NCBI GenBank assembly: GCA_018136815.1
Contig: CM030940.1
Coordinates: 1,680,213-1,744,212 of the forward strand
Reading direction: 5' to 3'
DNA from: Isochrysis galbana
Taxonomy: Eukaryota; Haptophyta; Isochrysidales; Isochrysidaceae
Length of the DNA: 64,000 nt
This document shows positions 20,669 to 31,600 of the stretch, one piece after another. Position 1 is the first letter of the stretch, and each line of letters opens with the position of its first letter. A program made the translations under genes and the position numbers. The notes beneath the pieces were generated by a model that was not told the DNA's origin, ran no database searches, and worked only from the letters and a program-made list of their open reading frames with translations.

Positions 20669-23415
20669 ATGGCCTCCACCACCGTCCCGCCGCCAGACAC
20701 ACCCGGCTCGCAGGGCACGTTGGGCGTGCGCAGGTGCGTGGTGGGCAGCGCGGGCCTGTCAGGCTAGTGGCACCCACGCGTCTTCACGCTGAACCCGTCC
20801 TCCGCGCGCGGCTGCAGGACACTGCAGGAGGTCGAAGCCAACTGCGCCACTGTGCGCGACCTGCGCACACGCTCGCTCAAGCACGGGGTGCAGCAGACGG
20901 ATGACGCGTGCAAGGCGGCCAAGGTGAGTGCGTCAAGCAGGGCGCACGGTTATCCCCACGCGCGCACCAGCGAGGCCGCCGATAGGCACGCGGCCTGGCC
21001 ACCTGTGCATCCCCCCCCCCGCAGGATGCCTTCCGCCAGAAGAAGCTCACCCTCATCAACAAGGAGACGAAGAAGCGGATGCTCGAGCAGGTGTGGCAGG
21101 ACAAGGTGGTGATAGACGAGCAGCAGGAGCGCGAGGCCGCCGCCGAGGCCGCCGCCAAGAAAGCCGAGGTAGTTGAGCTCAAGAAGTCAAATGGCGAGCG
21201 GCGCAAGGCGGTGCGTGCACGTGCAGAGGCCATTGAGGCGGCCATCACAAAGCAGGTAAACGACGTGATCGTACTGCGCGCGTCGCTGGAAGCGGCTGAG
21301 GTGGAGCAGGCCGCAGATATCGAGGCGAGGCAGAAGGAGGCCAAACTCCTCGAGCGAATCGCGCTTGCCAAACGACGACTCGAGGAGGCGGACAGCAAGA
21401 TGTATGCCGCCCAAACAGAAGTCGAGAAGCTGCAGCAGCAAAAGCGGTCCATCGACGGCCAGGTGGACGAGGTGAAGCAGCAGATTCGGCGTGAGGCACA
21501 GGTGTGAAAGCACGGCCAAGCTCCTGCGCGACGTGCCTCCTCTGACCCCATGCGTGCGTTCGCGCAGGACTGCGAGGCGGTCAGTCGTCAGCTGCATGAG
21601 GTGTGCGCACACAGCGAGTCACAAGCGCAGCAAAGCTCTCAGATCTCAGCGTGGTATGAGCACGTCACGACGATCGTCGCCCACTTCGCCGGGATGACGT
21701 GCACACCTGTGGATGACAACAGACTTCGGTATGACTTGGCCGAGCCTGCCGGCTGGGCCCTGCTCGTCTCTTTTGATCCCTCAAGTGGGCGGCTAGCCGT
21801 CGCCTCCCTCGAGCTGCCGGCAGCAACGGCTGCAGCCTATGCGTCAATCGGTATCTCAGCACCTACAATCTCCGATCTTGTAAGGCGCGCCGCCGAGCTC
21901 AATTCAGTCGAGTTTCTCGTACGCGAGGTGGTACATCGGCTCGGCAAGCCGGACGGAGAGCGGCAGACCTTTGATGCGCCTTGGCTCCCCACGCCACGCT
22001 CAACGGGTTCTCAGAAGGCACCCGACAATGCCCCGGCCTCGGCGGTCCTGTCGGGGCCTGCGTCGATCCCGCTATCGAGCGCGGCTGCTGCACCATCATG
22101 CACTCAGGCAGCCGTGGACGTGACACAGACGCCGTTCGCCGCCACAGCATCAGCGGCCGACCAGATTGAGCCTACACCTGCACTTTCTGTGGTGGCCAAC
22201 CTCAACAAGCGTCTATCTATGATTCCATTGAGAACGGAGAGTGAGGAGACAGCCGTGGAGCGCGGGCATATGTCGCATCAGCTGAGCCCCTCGCCCGCCG
22301 TTGCTGGTCCAGAGCACCCCGTCGCTCCGTCGCCAGGGATGACACCGCAGGTGGTGGGGCCTATTCCGAGGAGCCAGCCCATCGCAACCCCACGGCCTTT
22401 AGCGGTGGGGCCGGAGCCAACCTCGTCAGCCTCTTGCGCTGATCGGGCGTCAGGTCATCCCTTTGTCAGCGAGGCACCGCAAGCTGCGTGCACGCCGAAT
22501 GCCTCGTATCCAGGAGCAAGCGGATACAGGCTGCTGCCGACCTCCACTCCAATGCCCGGGAGTAATAACTCAGTTGCGCCACCACCGTCCGCCATGGCGG
22601 CTGATACGGTCCCCCGGCCTGAGTTCGCGGCACGACCCGAGCCCCGGTGGGAGTTCGACGTAGGCAATCCCTCCGATGCGGCTGGTTTCGTACGCTCTGA
22701 AGTGCTCGCAAGGACCCCGGCCGGGACGGCAGTGCAGTCACGTGCCGCGCCGGCGGGTGCTCCGCTTCCGCCCGCTGACACCCCGATGCCGTCCACATCA
22801 CAAAGCGCCGGACTCCGTACTCGGGACGTCGACGCAGTAGCAGTCTCGGCGCTCGGCTCGTCGCGTCACCAGAAGCGCTGCCACTCGCGCAAATCGTTTT
22901 CTCGTGCAGTCGCCCACCCGCGCTCACCTTGTGAACGGGCGGCACGTGCAGGTGTCCAAATGGATGCCAAGGCCGCGCTGTCAGGATTTGTCTCCTCCGG
23001 GTCAGGTTCGCTTCAGTTCCGTGTGCTGGATAGTGTGGGCCGGGTGCGCGCATCTCTCGCGGCCGATGGCACAGTTACATCAGCCAATGGCGAGGTGGTG
23101 GCCTACATTGAGCGCGATGGCAGCGTCGGCTCGGCGTCCCTGGATTACCTAGGTGAGGTCACATCGGCGGCCGCTGCCAACGGGATTGGATACATCACGG
23201 GCGAGGAGGACAATTTGTTGGCCGAAGTGGACTACGGGCACGCCATCATCAAGAGTCCTCAGGGCTCGACGATTGCGGAGCTGCGCAAGGACGGCGAGGT
23301 GCTCGGCCATTTCGGCATTTCGTGCGGGAAGTTCGAGGGGTTCGATTTTCATATGATGCAGCAAGCTGCCGCTTTCATTGTGATCATCGATCCATCCTTT
23401 GTTCACGGTAAATGA
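20669..23415 (+). CDS. Four-exon coiled-coil protein with RWD-like region; possible kinetochore-type protein
   Basis: Exons 20669-20733, 20818-20923, 21025-21501 and 21568-23415 join in phase with GT-AG introns of 84, 101 and 66 nt (831 aa). The start MASTTVPPPDTPGSQG is chosen because its 2-base overhang completes a codon with exon 2. Residues about 22-250 form a continuous coiled coil (NKETKKRMLEQVWQDKVVI through VDEVKQQIRREAQ). Next comes a compact region (WYEHVTTIVAHFAGMTCTPV, then LVRRAAELNSVEFLVREVV). A coiled coil followed by this pattern resembles the Spc7/KNL1 or Spc25 C-terminal RWD region; this is a weak structural analogy only. A long Pro/Ala/Ser-rich disordered stretch follows. 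The C-terminus (about 690-831) has repeated hairpin-like units (VRASLAADGTVTSANGEVV, then VLGHFGISCGKF). The coiled-coil call is firm and the kinetochore role is speculative. Confidence 0.72.
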
Positions 23416-23639
23416 GCTCACCCAGCTTGGAATGGGTCGGTTTACACGGCATCGTCACGGGCTACGGTTGCCTGAGCACCTAGGAAAGGCAGCAGCGTCG
23501 TGGTGCCGTATGCAATGTAGGTCGCGTTCCGTCGAAAGAGGACCATGTGAATTTTCTTTTTATATTCCGGTTAAACTTGGAAAATGTAAGGTTTAAAAGT
23601 AACCCCCGTTCGTAGCGCTCCGGAGCTCTAGACTTCTCT

Positions 23640-24603
23640 CTCGGCTTTCGCTCTCTCGCTGGCGCCCGGCCTCCGCTCCGCAAGCGCCGGCTCCGCCTCG
23701 GCTGCGTAATGCCGCGTGGTGGCTCGGCAGTTCGACCAGCTCGCCGCAAGGCCACCTCTCCCATCTGACGAATTGTGATGGCCCATAGGGCCTGACGGCA
23801 ATGAGGAGGGAGGCATGCCGGCGGCAGGCGCGGCTGAGGAGACGACTTCGGAGACGCTGACGGGCTGAAGCCCGTCAGCAGAGGAAGGCGGGCAAGCGGG
23901 CTTGGGCGAGGGCGAGGACGGCGGCGAGAGCGACATGAAACGAGCGGCGAGAGGCGAGGGTGAATGAGAGGAGGGCTGTGATGGCAGGGGCTGGTGAGGC
24001 GAGGAGAGATTGTAGGGTATGAGTGTTACGAGAGCGACGAGAGCGAGAGCGACGGATGACGACTGGCGACAAGACGACGGACAAAGACACCCAGGAAAAC
24101 AGTCCGACTCTCGCCCCACGACTTCCTCACATAACTCGACTAAAATCAAACCCAAACACTCCGGCCAGACGATGACGGACGACGATCAGAAGGCGATTTG
24201 TCGGCGATCCCGTCTGGAAGGGGAATCGCACCATAACGGAAACGAGGGGCAATCCTGCCACACAGGATTCCAAAAGACTTATCGAATAAGACAAGAGAGA
24301 TGCGGTGTGCCTAAGGGGGAGATGCGAAGAGATTCCAAATTAAACCTGATTGCAATCACTGAAGTAGATAGAGAAACGCGGAGAAGATAGCGAATTAAAC
24401 CTATTGGCGAGGCGCCTAGGATGAAGAAAGGTGGGGAAACTTCCTTCTCTTCGAGGGAAAGCGAGAGGGCGCTCCACAACCCAAGATCCTATGCATCCAA
24501 GCGAAGCTTTTGACCGAGAACGAGAACGAGAGAATTATAACGATAATGCCGAACGACGAAGAGAAGCCTGCTAACGAGCGTCGATTCGCGAATGCGACAC
24601 CAT
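23640..24603 (-). mobile_element. LTR retroelement fragment: LTR, leader and gag start
   Basis: On the minus strand it begins TGTCGCATTCGCGAATCGAC (24601-24582). It passes a leader shared with 40010-40260 and reaches a gag-like start at 23934 (MSLSPPSSPSPKPACPPSS), which runs out near 23640. The same LTR start and MS..PSSPSPKP start occur at 39909-40470 (+) and 63690-63480 (-). A related start is at 62697 (-). No pol follows here. Confidence 0.65.
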
Positions 24604-24659
24604 CTCCCACTTCTGGCCCTCCTCTTGAAGATGTGGAGGGTGAGCAGGATGACCAAGTG

Positions 24660-25174
24660 GGGTCTGGACCGCCCAGTGAGAAGGAGGGTGAAGAGTGAAG
24701 AGGGTTCTGGCGCCTCCGAGTCAGATTCCCCCACGTCCCCCGCCCGAGCCCGCGGGAGGAGCTCTCCCCGCCCCAGTGGAGGTTCCAGATGCCTGGTTGG
24801 ATGCTGTGTTGGACAGGCTCTCCTCTAGGTACAAGGAGAGGGCACAGACAGCACTCCCAAATCGAGGCCGGCCGCGACGACCCTCCCCTACTCTCCCCGC
24901 GACCCGGGCCGCCGAGGCCGACGAGTGCCGGTACAACGCGGAGGCAGCTGGTAAACCTCACCAGTGTGGCTTCTAGGACTGGTATGTAATGATACTCGTA
25001 CGACTCGAATTCGACTCTGTAGAAGTCTCTGAGTATATACTTCCACGCTAGTATATATAGCGTCTTTAGGCTGTCGGGGGTGTTCGCGCCAGGGTACGCG
25101 AAAAGTCTATCTTTGATTTGTTGTCCGTGCGACCTTCCGGGGCTAGGCGTGTAGTTGGTAGTGGCGTCTATAGT
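24660..25174 (+). other. Retroelement-like ORF piece and AT-rich spacer
   Basis: A short plus frame (24695-24976) reads PPRPPPEPAGGALPAPVEVPDA then LDRLSSRYKERAQTALP, a Pro-rich to basic gag-like composition with no recognised domain. The following sequence (about 25020-25060) has TATATACTTCCACGCTAGTATATATAG, an imperfect palindrome. Confidence 0.3.
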
Positions 25175-25908
25175 CTATAGTTTCGAATATGTTTTTGTCT
25201 CGGGCTCGGGGCACCACGCTAGGTGGCACGAGTCTTCTCTGTGGCGGCGGCAAAATCTACATGCTCCCGTTGGGCTTTCTGCGAATCTGTTTCTCGTGCC
25301 TATTCTCCTGTGTGTAATGTGTTTGAAATGCATGTGTTTGTCTACGTGTTTCAGCAGTGGCAGCGTATATAGTTTAGCCACATGTTTCCATTCGTCGCTC
25401 GTGATGTTTAATCTCTTTTCCCATGCGGTTTTCGCCGCTTGCGGGTCGTTTTTCCGGGTTTTGGGTTTTCTTGAGCATGCCAGCTTTGTCCAAAAGGGTC
25501 TGAGAGCCTCCGGCGCGCCCAGCGGGATGCCTAGGATGGTTAGGTATTCGGTCTCTTGTATCCAGTTAAATCTTCTCATATCCCACGGGGGCCAGGGGCC
25601 TCTGCCATAAGGCATGCCCAGTGGAGGAGTGGCTGCTGAGGCCTGACCTTGTTGAGAAGCTGCCAGCAGCCTGCTGCTCCCCATGAGCCATGAGGGAGGC
25701 CAGCATGGCTGCCATGGATGGTGTGGCCGGGGCCACGGGCCGTGCGGCGCGACCGGAGTCGCACACACCTGTTCGGCCTCTGTGGGCGGACGCGGCCGCT
25801 TCATCAGCGGCTGCTCCATGTGCACTGGGGGGGCGCCCTCGGTGGGGGGCCCGAAGGAGAGGGGAGTCGCGTCGGCGCGCTCCATCGCGTCTAAGTATAA
25901 ACTTAGTT
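25175..25908 (-). mobile_element. Non-LTR element deletion derivative: 5' ORF1 start fused to the RT C-terminus
   Basis: The box AACTAAGTTTATACTTAG (25908-25891) precedes ATG 25885 (MERADATPLSFGPP) by 5 bp. One uninterrupted frame then runs to 25175. The first half is the Pro-rich ORF1-type sequence of the MERA family. The second half is the end of a LINE RT: YLTILGIPLGAPEALRPFWTKL, then basic helices, then a zf-RVT-like finger CRFCRRHREDSCHLAWCPE. Endonuclease and the RT catalytic core are absent. Retaining both termini in one open frame suggests internal deletion of a full-length element. Confidence 0.78.
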
Positions 25909-26339
25909 GCAAATGGGAGGGAGTGAGGGAGTAACACCCTTTAGCCGCAACACAGCCTAAGCCCCCTGCTGTAGTTTCAACGGCATAAAAAATAAAGCGC
26001 GGACATAGTCCTCTTTCGACGGAACGCGACCGTACTATCTATTAGCTACTAGCGCTGCATTTGCATTGGCGAATTTGCATTTGCGGATCGCTTATCGTTA
26101 TCGCCTATCACTATCATTATCATGTCATGTCGAACGAGCGTCTTACAGTGGAATCGGCCATTTGCATGCACCAGAACAGGTGTCAAGGCAAGAGAGCTTC
26201 TGCCTAGGTGCGCCCACTATAGAGATTGCCCAACTTACCGCCATCCTTTCCCATAGATTGCACTACCTGCATCAGGCACTTTCTAGAACATGCGCTTCGC
26301 ACGCAGCGCACGATGAAATTGAGCACAGATACACCTGCT

Positions 26340-27003
26340 TCACACACCCTTCAGAATCGAGTCGTAGTCAACTGCCTTGATGTTGCCTGCCTCGAGCTTG
26401 ATGATGCCATACTTGCCCTCCGTGTCAATCAGGCGACCCTTCGACCCCTTGTCTTCACCCGACACCTGCGATCATATGGATAGCGTTGGAAGAGCACATC
26501 AATGGGTGCAGCAACAAGGCGTGCCGAACGCAAGAGGACAGCAACTCGCTATGAGATACCGATAGCACCGGCTCTATCCCTCGATAGGCTGCGCCGCTCC
26601 GCTCCGATCCCAAGCTCCACCATGGCGCATTCCGTTCGCGCCACATGCGCACCAACACGATGGGATCTCCCGACTTGGCTGGGAATGCAGCTTGGTACTG
26701 ACGGATCTTGGCGGAGACCTGTGGGGGTGTGGAAGCCGCCGGGGTGTGGCACACAGCCCTGGGTTGGCGAGCGGGCCTGGGCGAGCGGGCCTGGGCGAGC
26801 GGCCGCACCTCATCGGGCGCCACCTTGGGCTCATCCACCTTGGCTCTCACAGGGTTCTTGGCGAGGGTGACGAACGGGAGGGAAGCTGCGTCGACGCGCT
26901 GGGCGGCCGGCGCGAGGGCGGATGCGGGCATGCCCGTCGGCGGCGCAGTGGAGAGTATGGCGGCGGCGAAGAGCGCGCCAGTCGTGGGGAGGGTCAGCTT
27001 CAT
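26340..27003 (-). CDS. Small signal-peptide protein with KOW-like core, three exons
   Basis: Exons 27003-26809, 26718-26653 and 26465-26340 join in phase 0 through GT-AG introns of 90 and 187 nt (128 aa). The N-terminus MKLTLPTTGALFAAAILSTAPPTGMPASALA is a signal peptide. The following hydroxylated and basic stretch, with Phe, could be a transit peptide of a secondary plastid. The core is formed only after splicing: FPAKSGDPIVLV joins VSGEDKGSKGRLIDTEGKYG, a KOW/SH3-barrel-like pattern (hydrophobic-xSGxDKGxxGxL). It ends IKAVDYDSILKGV. A thylakoid-lumen or plastid role is inference. The identity of the protein is not recognised. Confidence 0.7.
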
Positions 27004-27009
27004 CGCGGC

Positions 27010-27330
27010 GTCGCGGCGAAAGGGGGGGCGGGGGGGGGAAGGGGAGATCAGAAAAGGGGGCAGGCGAGGGGGGCAGGGAGGGAGGATCAGAGATTGAGAT
27101 TGAAGAAAGAGGACCCATCTTCTTTACTGAGGGGGAGGAGGAGGAGAGAGGGAGGCGGGGAGGGGGAAGAGAGAAGAACGGGAGGGAGAAAAAGAAGAGA
27201 GACAAAGAGATCTAGGGTACTAGGAGTAGAGAGAGAGAGGACACTACTACTACCCTACTGGCGAGAGAGAGATGGAGAGAGAGAGAGACGCGTGGGGAGT
27301 GAGTACACGAGTAAAAGTAGTGGAGAGAGA
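27010..27330. repeat. GA-rich tract upstream of the KOW-like gene
   Basis: GGGGGAAGGGG leads into GAGAGA runs (27225-27290). In the sense orientation of the neighbouring minus-strand gene this is a pyrimidine-rich leader directly before its ATG. Confidence 0.8.
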
Positions 27331-28008
27331 CGGCGAGCACGGGTTCACAACTCCGCTCACTCCTCCTAAAGCTCAAGCTTCACCAGTAGGTGGTGAACAA
27401 GTATAGTCGAACGCGAAGTCAACTCAAACTTGGACAAAGTCAACGAACTGAAACCATTAGAGGGGGAGGGGAGGGCAGGTAAGGGGGTCCCTGGGGAATC
27501 CTTGGACGCCCAGGAAACATAGTGGTTAAACGCGTGAGTGGCCGTGCTAATGATAGCGATAGGCTCGCTCATCATCTTGGAAACCACTCTTCACAGACTA
27601 ACCGCTTCTCGCCACTTGCGCGGCGTGCGGCTTCCCTCTCTTTCCCCTCCCTCAGGATGCTTTTGAGAGGCGAGGGCCGCGCGCGCTGCTCCGACCAGGG
27701 GGCGTGAGAGAGAGGGGGGGGGAGGGGGAGGGGGGAAGGGGAGGGAAGAGCCCGAGGGGTTGAAGTGTAAGAAGAGCGCCGCCCTCTGCCGGCGGGCGCC
27801 CGCGTGCGGCGCGCTCGGCTTTCGCCTCTCTCTCTCTCTCTCGCTCCTCTCGGCCCCCCACCGGTGGAATGGCGCGCGCAGCCCGTCCGCAGTTGTGGAG
27901 ATCCCGCGCGTCCTACTCTAGCTTATAGGACCCCATCCTCTACTTTCCTCTCCTCGATGGCTGGTGGAGGAAGGAGAGACAGGCTCTCGATTCGAATCAG
28001 GGAAAAGC

Positions 28009-28079
<71 letters not shown>

Positions 28080-28607
28080 TTCGACACCAGCTGTGTCGCT
28101 CTCACTCTTCCATAAAGCCTGGGTTTTCATCTTTTATTGGGAGAGGGGGTGGGGGAGGATTGGGAGTGAGGGGCGGCGGGGGGCAGCGGGGGCGGGAAGC
28201 GGGAGACACAGGCACCGCTGCGGGGATGGGAGAGAAGAGAAGAGGAGAGGGAGAGAGGAGGGAGAGGAGGAGAGGGAGCGCGGAGGAGAGGGAGAGCAGA
28301 GAGAGGGAGAAGAGAGCAGGGGAGAAGAGAGGAGAGAGAGGAAGAAAAGCTGAATGGCACCGCCGGGCTGCGCGAGCGGGAGGTATAGGGAGAGAGGGAG
28401 AGAATAGAAAGAGAGGGGGGAGGCGGGGCGCAGAGAGAGAGAGAGAGCGAAGGGGGAAGCGAAGAGCCCGCCCGCGCCCTCGCGGCTTCTTCCTGTGTTT
28501 CCCCTCGCTTTCTCACCTCTTCTCGTCGGCGGCCCTTCCCCTCCGCCGCCGCGCCCGCCCGCCCTCCCCCCCCCCCTCCCCCCCTCCTCCTCCTCCCGCC
28601 TGCCGCC
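27331..28607. repeat. Low-complexity spacer with (CT)31 microsatellite
   Basis: A perfect (CT)n array spans 28013-28074. It is followed by GGGAGA-rich sequence to 28460 and a C/CCT-rich run (28550-28600) that leads directly into the ATG at 28608. Open frames here (RERERE and LSLSLS peptides) come from the repeats. No gene is seen. Confidence 0.85.
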
Positions 28608-31600
28608 ATGTCGCTCAAGGAGCGCAAGGCGGCGTATGAGGCGTCTCTCCTTGCCGACGCGCAGGACGCCGTCTCTCAGCCCAAGCTCGGCCCCGTCGCC
28701 GACGCGCCACCCATCTCCCTCGCACGCATCCAGAGCGCTTACACCCTCTCGGCCGCTGCTCTCAACTCAGAGCGGGGCAAGGGGGCCGCTGCGCCCAAGC
28801 TGGCGCGTGCCCACTCGAGTGGGCAGTTCATCGAGCCGCCGCCCACCGAAGAGCTCCTCGAAACCATCCTCGCATGCGTCGCACGCCGAGAGACCTCATG
28901 GGTCGACCTCACCTTCCACGGCGAGTTCACGCGCCTCTCGCAAAAGGCCAAGTCGGACATCATCTGCCGGCTGGCCGAGGCAGGCGAGGCGATTGAGATA
29001 CTCAAGCTCAACTCAGTTGGACTAGACAATAGCAATGCCGCGGCCGTCGCCCAGCTCATCCGGGGCAACCGCAAGCTGCACGGGCTGCAACTCGAGGGCA
29101 ACCTCCTCACCGAGCCCGGCTTGCTAGAGATTGCCGAGGCAGTCCATGGTCACCGCACGCTCTCTGAGCTCTCGCTCGCGTCGCAGAAGGCTGCGCTTTC
29201 TACTGCCGCTATCTCACGCTTCATCGATGCTATGGAGGCGACGCCCAGCCTCGTATCGTGCAACCTGGGCCACCTGCGCGACGACACGGTGCGCCGGCGA
29301 CACCAAGCGGCCAACATGGCAAATGTTGAAGCGATGCGGCAGCGGCGCGTAGCGGCGCGTAGCGGCGCGACGAGCCCCGACTCGGGCGGCCCAGTGCAGC
29401 GCCGCGCGGTCTCGTTCGACCAGCGCCGAAGCACTCCCGTCAAGGCGCCCGCGGTCAGCGTCTCGACCGGGCTAGCCGAGAAGCAGGCCCGTGTGGCGGG
29501 CTCCATTGCCAATGTCATCCGCGACGCCACCGTGGTCGCCGATTGGGAGGCGGAGGCACGGCGCGTGCGCAACTCCGAGATGTTCGAGTACGGGCACCCA
29601 TCAGCCGGCTCACCTTACGAGCACCTCGAGCGGGGCACCGCCTACGTCGCGACGGGAAGCGTCCTGTGGTCGCGCGCATCGCTTGACGACCAGCTCGCCG
29701 TCATCCGTGCGTTTGCCTCCAACACGACCGTGCGTACTGTTGTGATGGTCAACATTGCGACGACGGGTGCCGCGTCCGACGCGTTGGCCAAGGCCTGGGC
29801 TGAGGCACTCAAGACCAACTCGACCATAACGATGCTCAACCTTGAGTCCAACGGCATTCAGTCCGAGGGCATCATCGCCCTTGGCGAGGCAGTGGCCTTG
29901 CCCACGTGCGGGTTACTAGAGCTTCGGCTTGCCAACCAGCGACTCGCCGGCTCGCAGGCGGCCGAGGAGAAGCTCGCCGAAGGGGTTGCTCAGAATCGAC
30001 TGCTGCGTACCGTAACAATCGACGCGCGCTCCAACCGTGCGCGTGAGCTCATTATCAAGACGGTGAACGCTAATATTGATGAGCACCGGCGCGCCAAGCG
30101 GAGCGGCATCGCCGGCACGACCTCCCCGCATCGGCTCCAGCCGGCGATTCCGAGCGGTTGCTTGCAGGGCGAGAGGCAGCCGGAGCAGGGACCAATCACG
30201 GCCGCCGATCTACGCTCGACGGAACTCGACCCGCTCGCCCACGCCGCAGGTCCCACCACGGACGCCGCGATGACCGCTCAGCTCAGCCGCGCCAAGCCGG
30301 CAGCCGCTCGCCGGCCGGCGCGATCGGCCAGGCGGCGCGTCGAGACGCCCGCAGGTGGCACAACGGTGAGCACGGAGGTGCATCCGCCGGCGTGCATGGC
30401 CAGACCTCCGCCGTCTCCCCCCGCCGCCGCCCCCGCTGCTGCGGCCGTCGGCGGATCCATTGCCGGCGCAGGTGACGGAGATCTCGTCCGCTCCTTCACT
30501 TGGTCGCCGTCAATGAAGACAAAGGATGGGCAGCAGCCGAAAGTCAACATCGGAGCCATGGCTGCCGAGGCTGGATCGCGCCGTTTGAACAACCGGGTCG
30601 CGCGCATGCCGACCGTGCCCGCTTCCCCACGCGTGGCCGGCGCCGAGGTGCCACAAGAGGATGCAGGCGAGGTCACACCTGCGTCAGTGGCGCTGGGCTC
30701 TCATCCTGCGGCAGTCGTGAGCAGCCATGTGCCGCAGCCCCAGGCTGGCGCTGCAAAGCCTACGGTGAGGAAGCCGCCGGCGCCGGCGCAGCAGTCGGTC
30801 CCTTCCCCGGAGCCCAGCTGGGCAAAGCCGCAGCTGCGTTCGGCAACTTCGCCGCACACTCTCGCGCATGCGGAGCGAAAAGACGTACAGCCGAGCTGGG
30901 TCACACAGCCGCGGCTGCGCTCCGCCCCTCCTCCGGCGGCATCCCCAGCATCCAACGAGCCTTGCGCCACCCTGCCGCACAATACGCGAGAGGAGACGAA
31001 AGCCCCGCCCGACTGGACCAAGCTCTCTAAGCTCCGCTCAACAGCGTCGCCGGCTGGTGAGCCACCGCAGGTTGCGGCGGAGCCGATGGACACGGACCCC
31101 CGGCCCAGCTGGGCAAAGCAGCCCCGGATGCGTTCCGTTGAGTCGTCGGCATCGCAGCCCAAGCTGTCGCCTTCCTTGAAGCCGGGCCCATCTGGGTCAG
31201 ACGTTCAGCCTAGCTGGGTTAAGCAGGCACAGCTTCGCTCCACTTCGTCAGCAGCGTCGCAACCGGTGGCGTACAAGGCGGCTGAGCAGGGCGAGGGGCT
31301 CCCCTTCGATCACAGCTGCCTGAAGCCATCGCAGCTGCGAGCTTGCCAAGCTCGCAGCTCGCAGTTCCTCCGCCCTGCCCCATCGGGCTCCGACGGCGTT
31401 CGGTCGAATGTCTCGAGGCCCGTCTTGCAATCGAACCAGGCGACGGCTGGGCACGTGGTGCCAGCGCAGCCAGCGAGTCAGCCGCAGGCATACACCACGC
31501 GTGATGTACCGTCGCGGTCTACAAACATCAATTCCGAGTCCAACGAGCCAAGTTCAGTGAGCTACCGGCCGTGCTCGGTGGTGCAGCACGCTACTCCGGC

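Larger units (their letters stand above)
23520..26031. mobile_element. TIR DNA transposon shell (GGTCGCGTTCC ends) with nested retroelements
   Basis: The left end GGTCGCGTTCCGTCGAAAG (23520-) is matched by its inverted copy ending at 26031. Identity is perfect for the first 24 bp, with weaker similarity to about 60 bp. Flanking bases are GTA on both sides, a possible 3-bp duplication. The same end occurs singly at 32246 (+) and about 50779 (-). No transposase is visible inside. The interior is filled by LTR-retroelement and LINE fragments, so this looks like an old non-autonomous element used as a landing site. Superfamily is unassigned; 3-bp duplications and GG ends would fit PIF/Harbinger. 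Confidence 0.6.
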
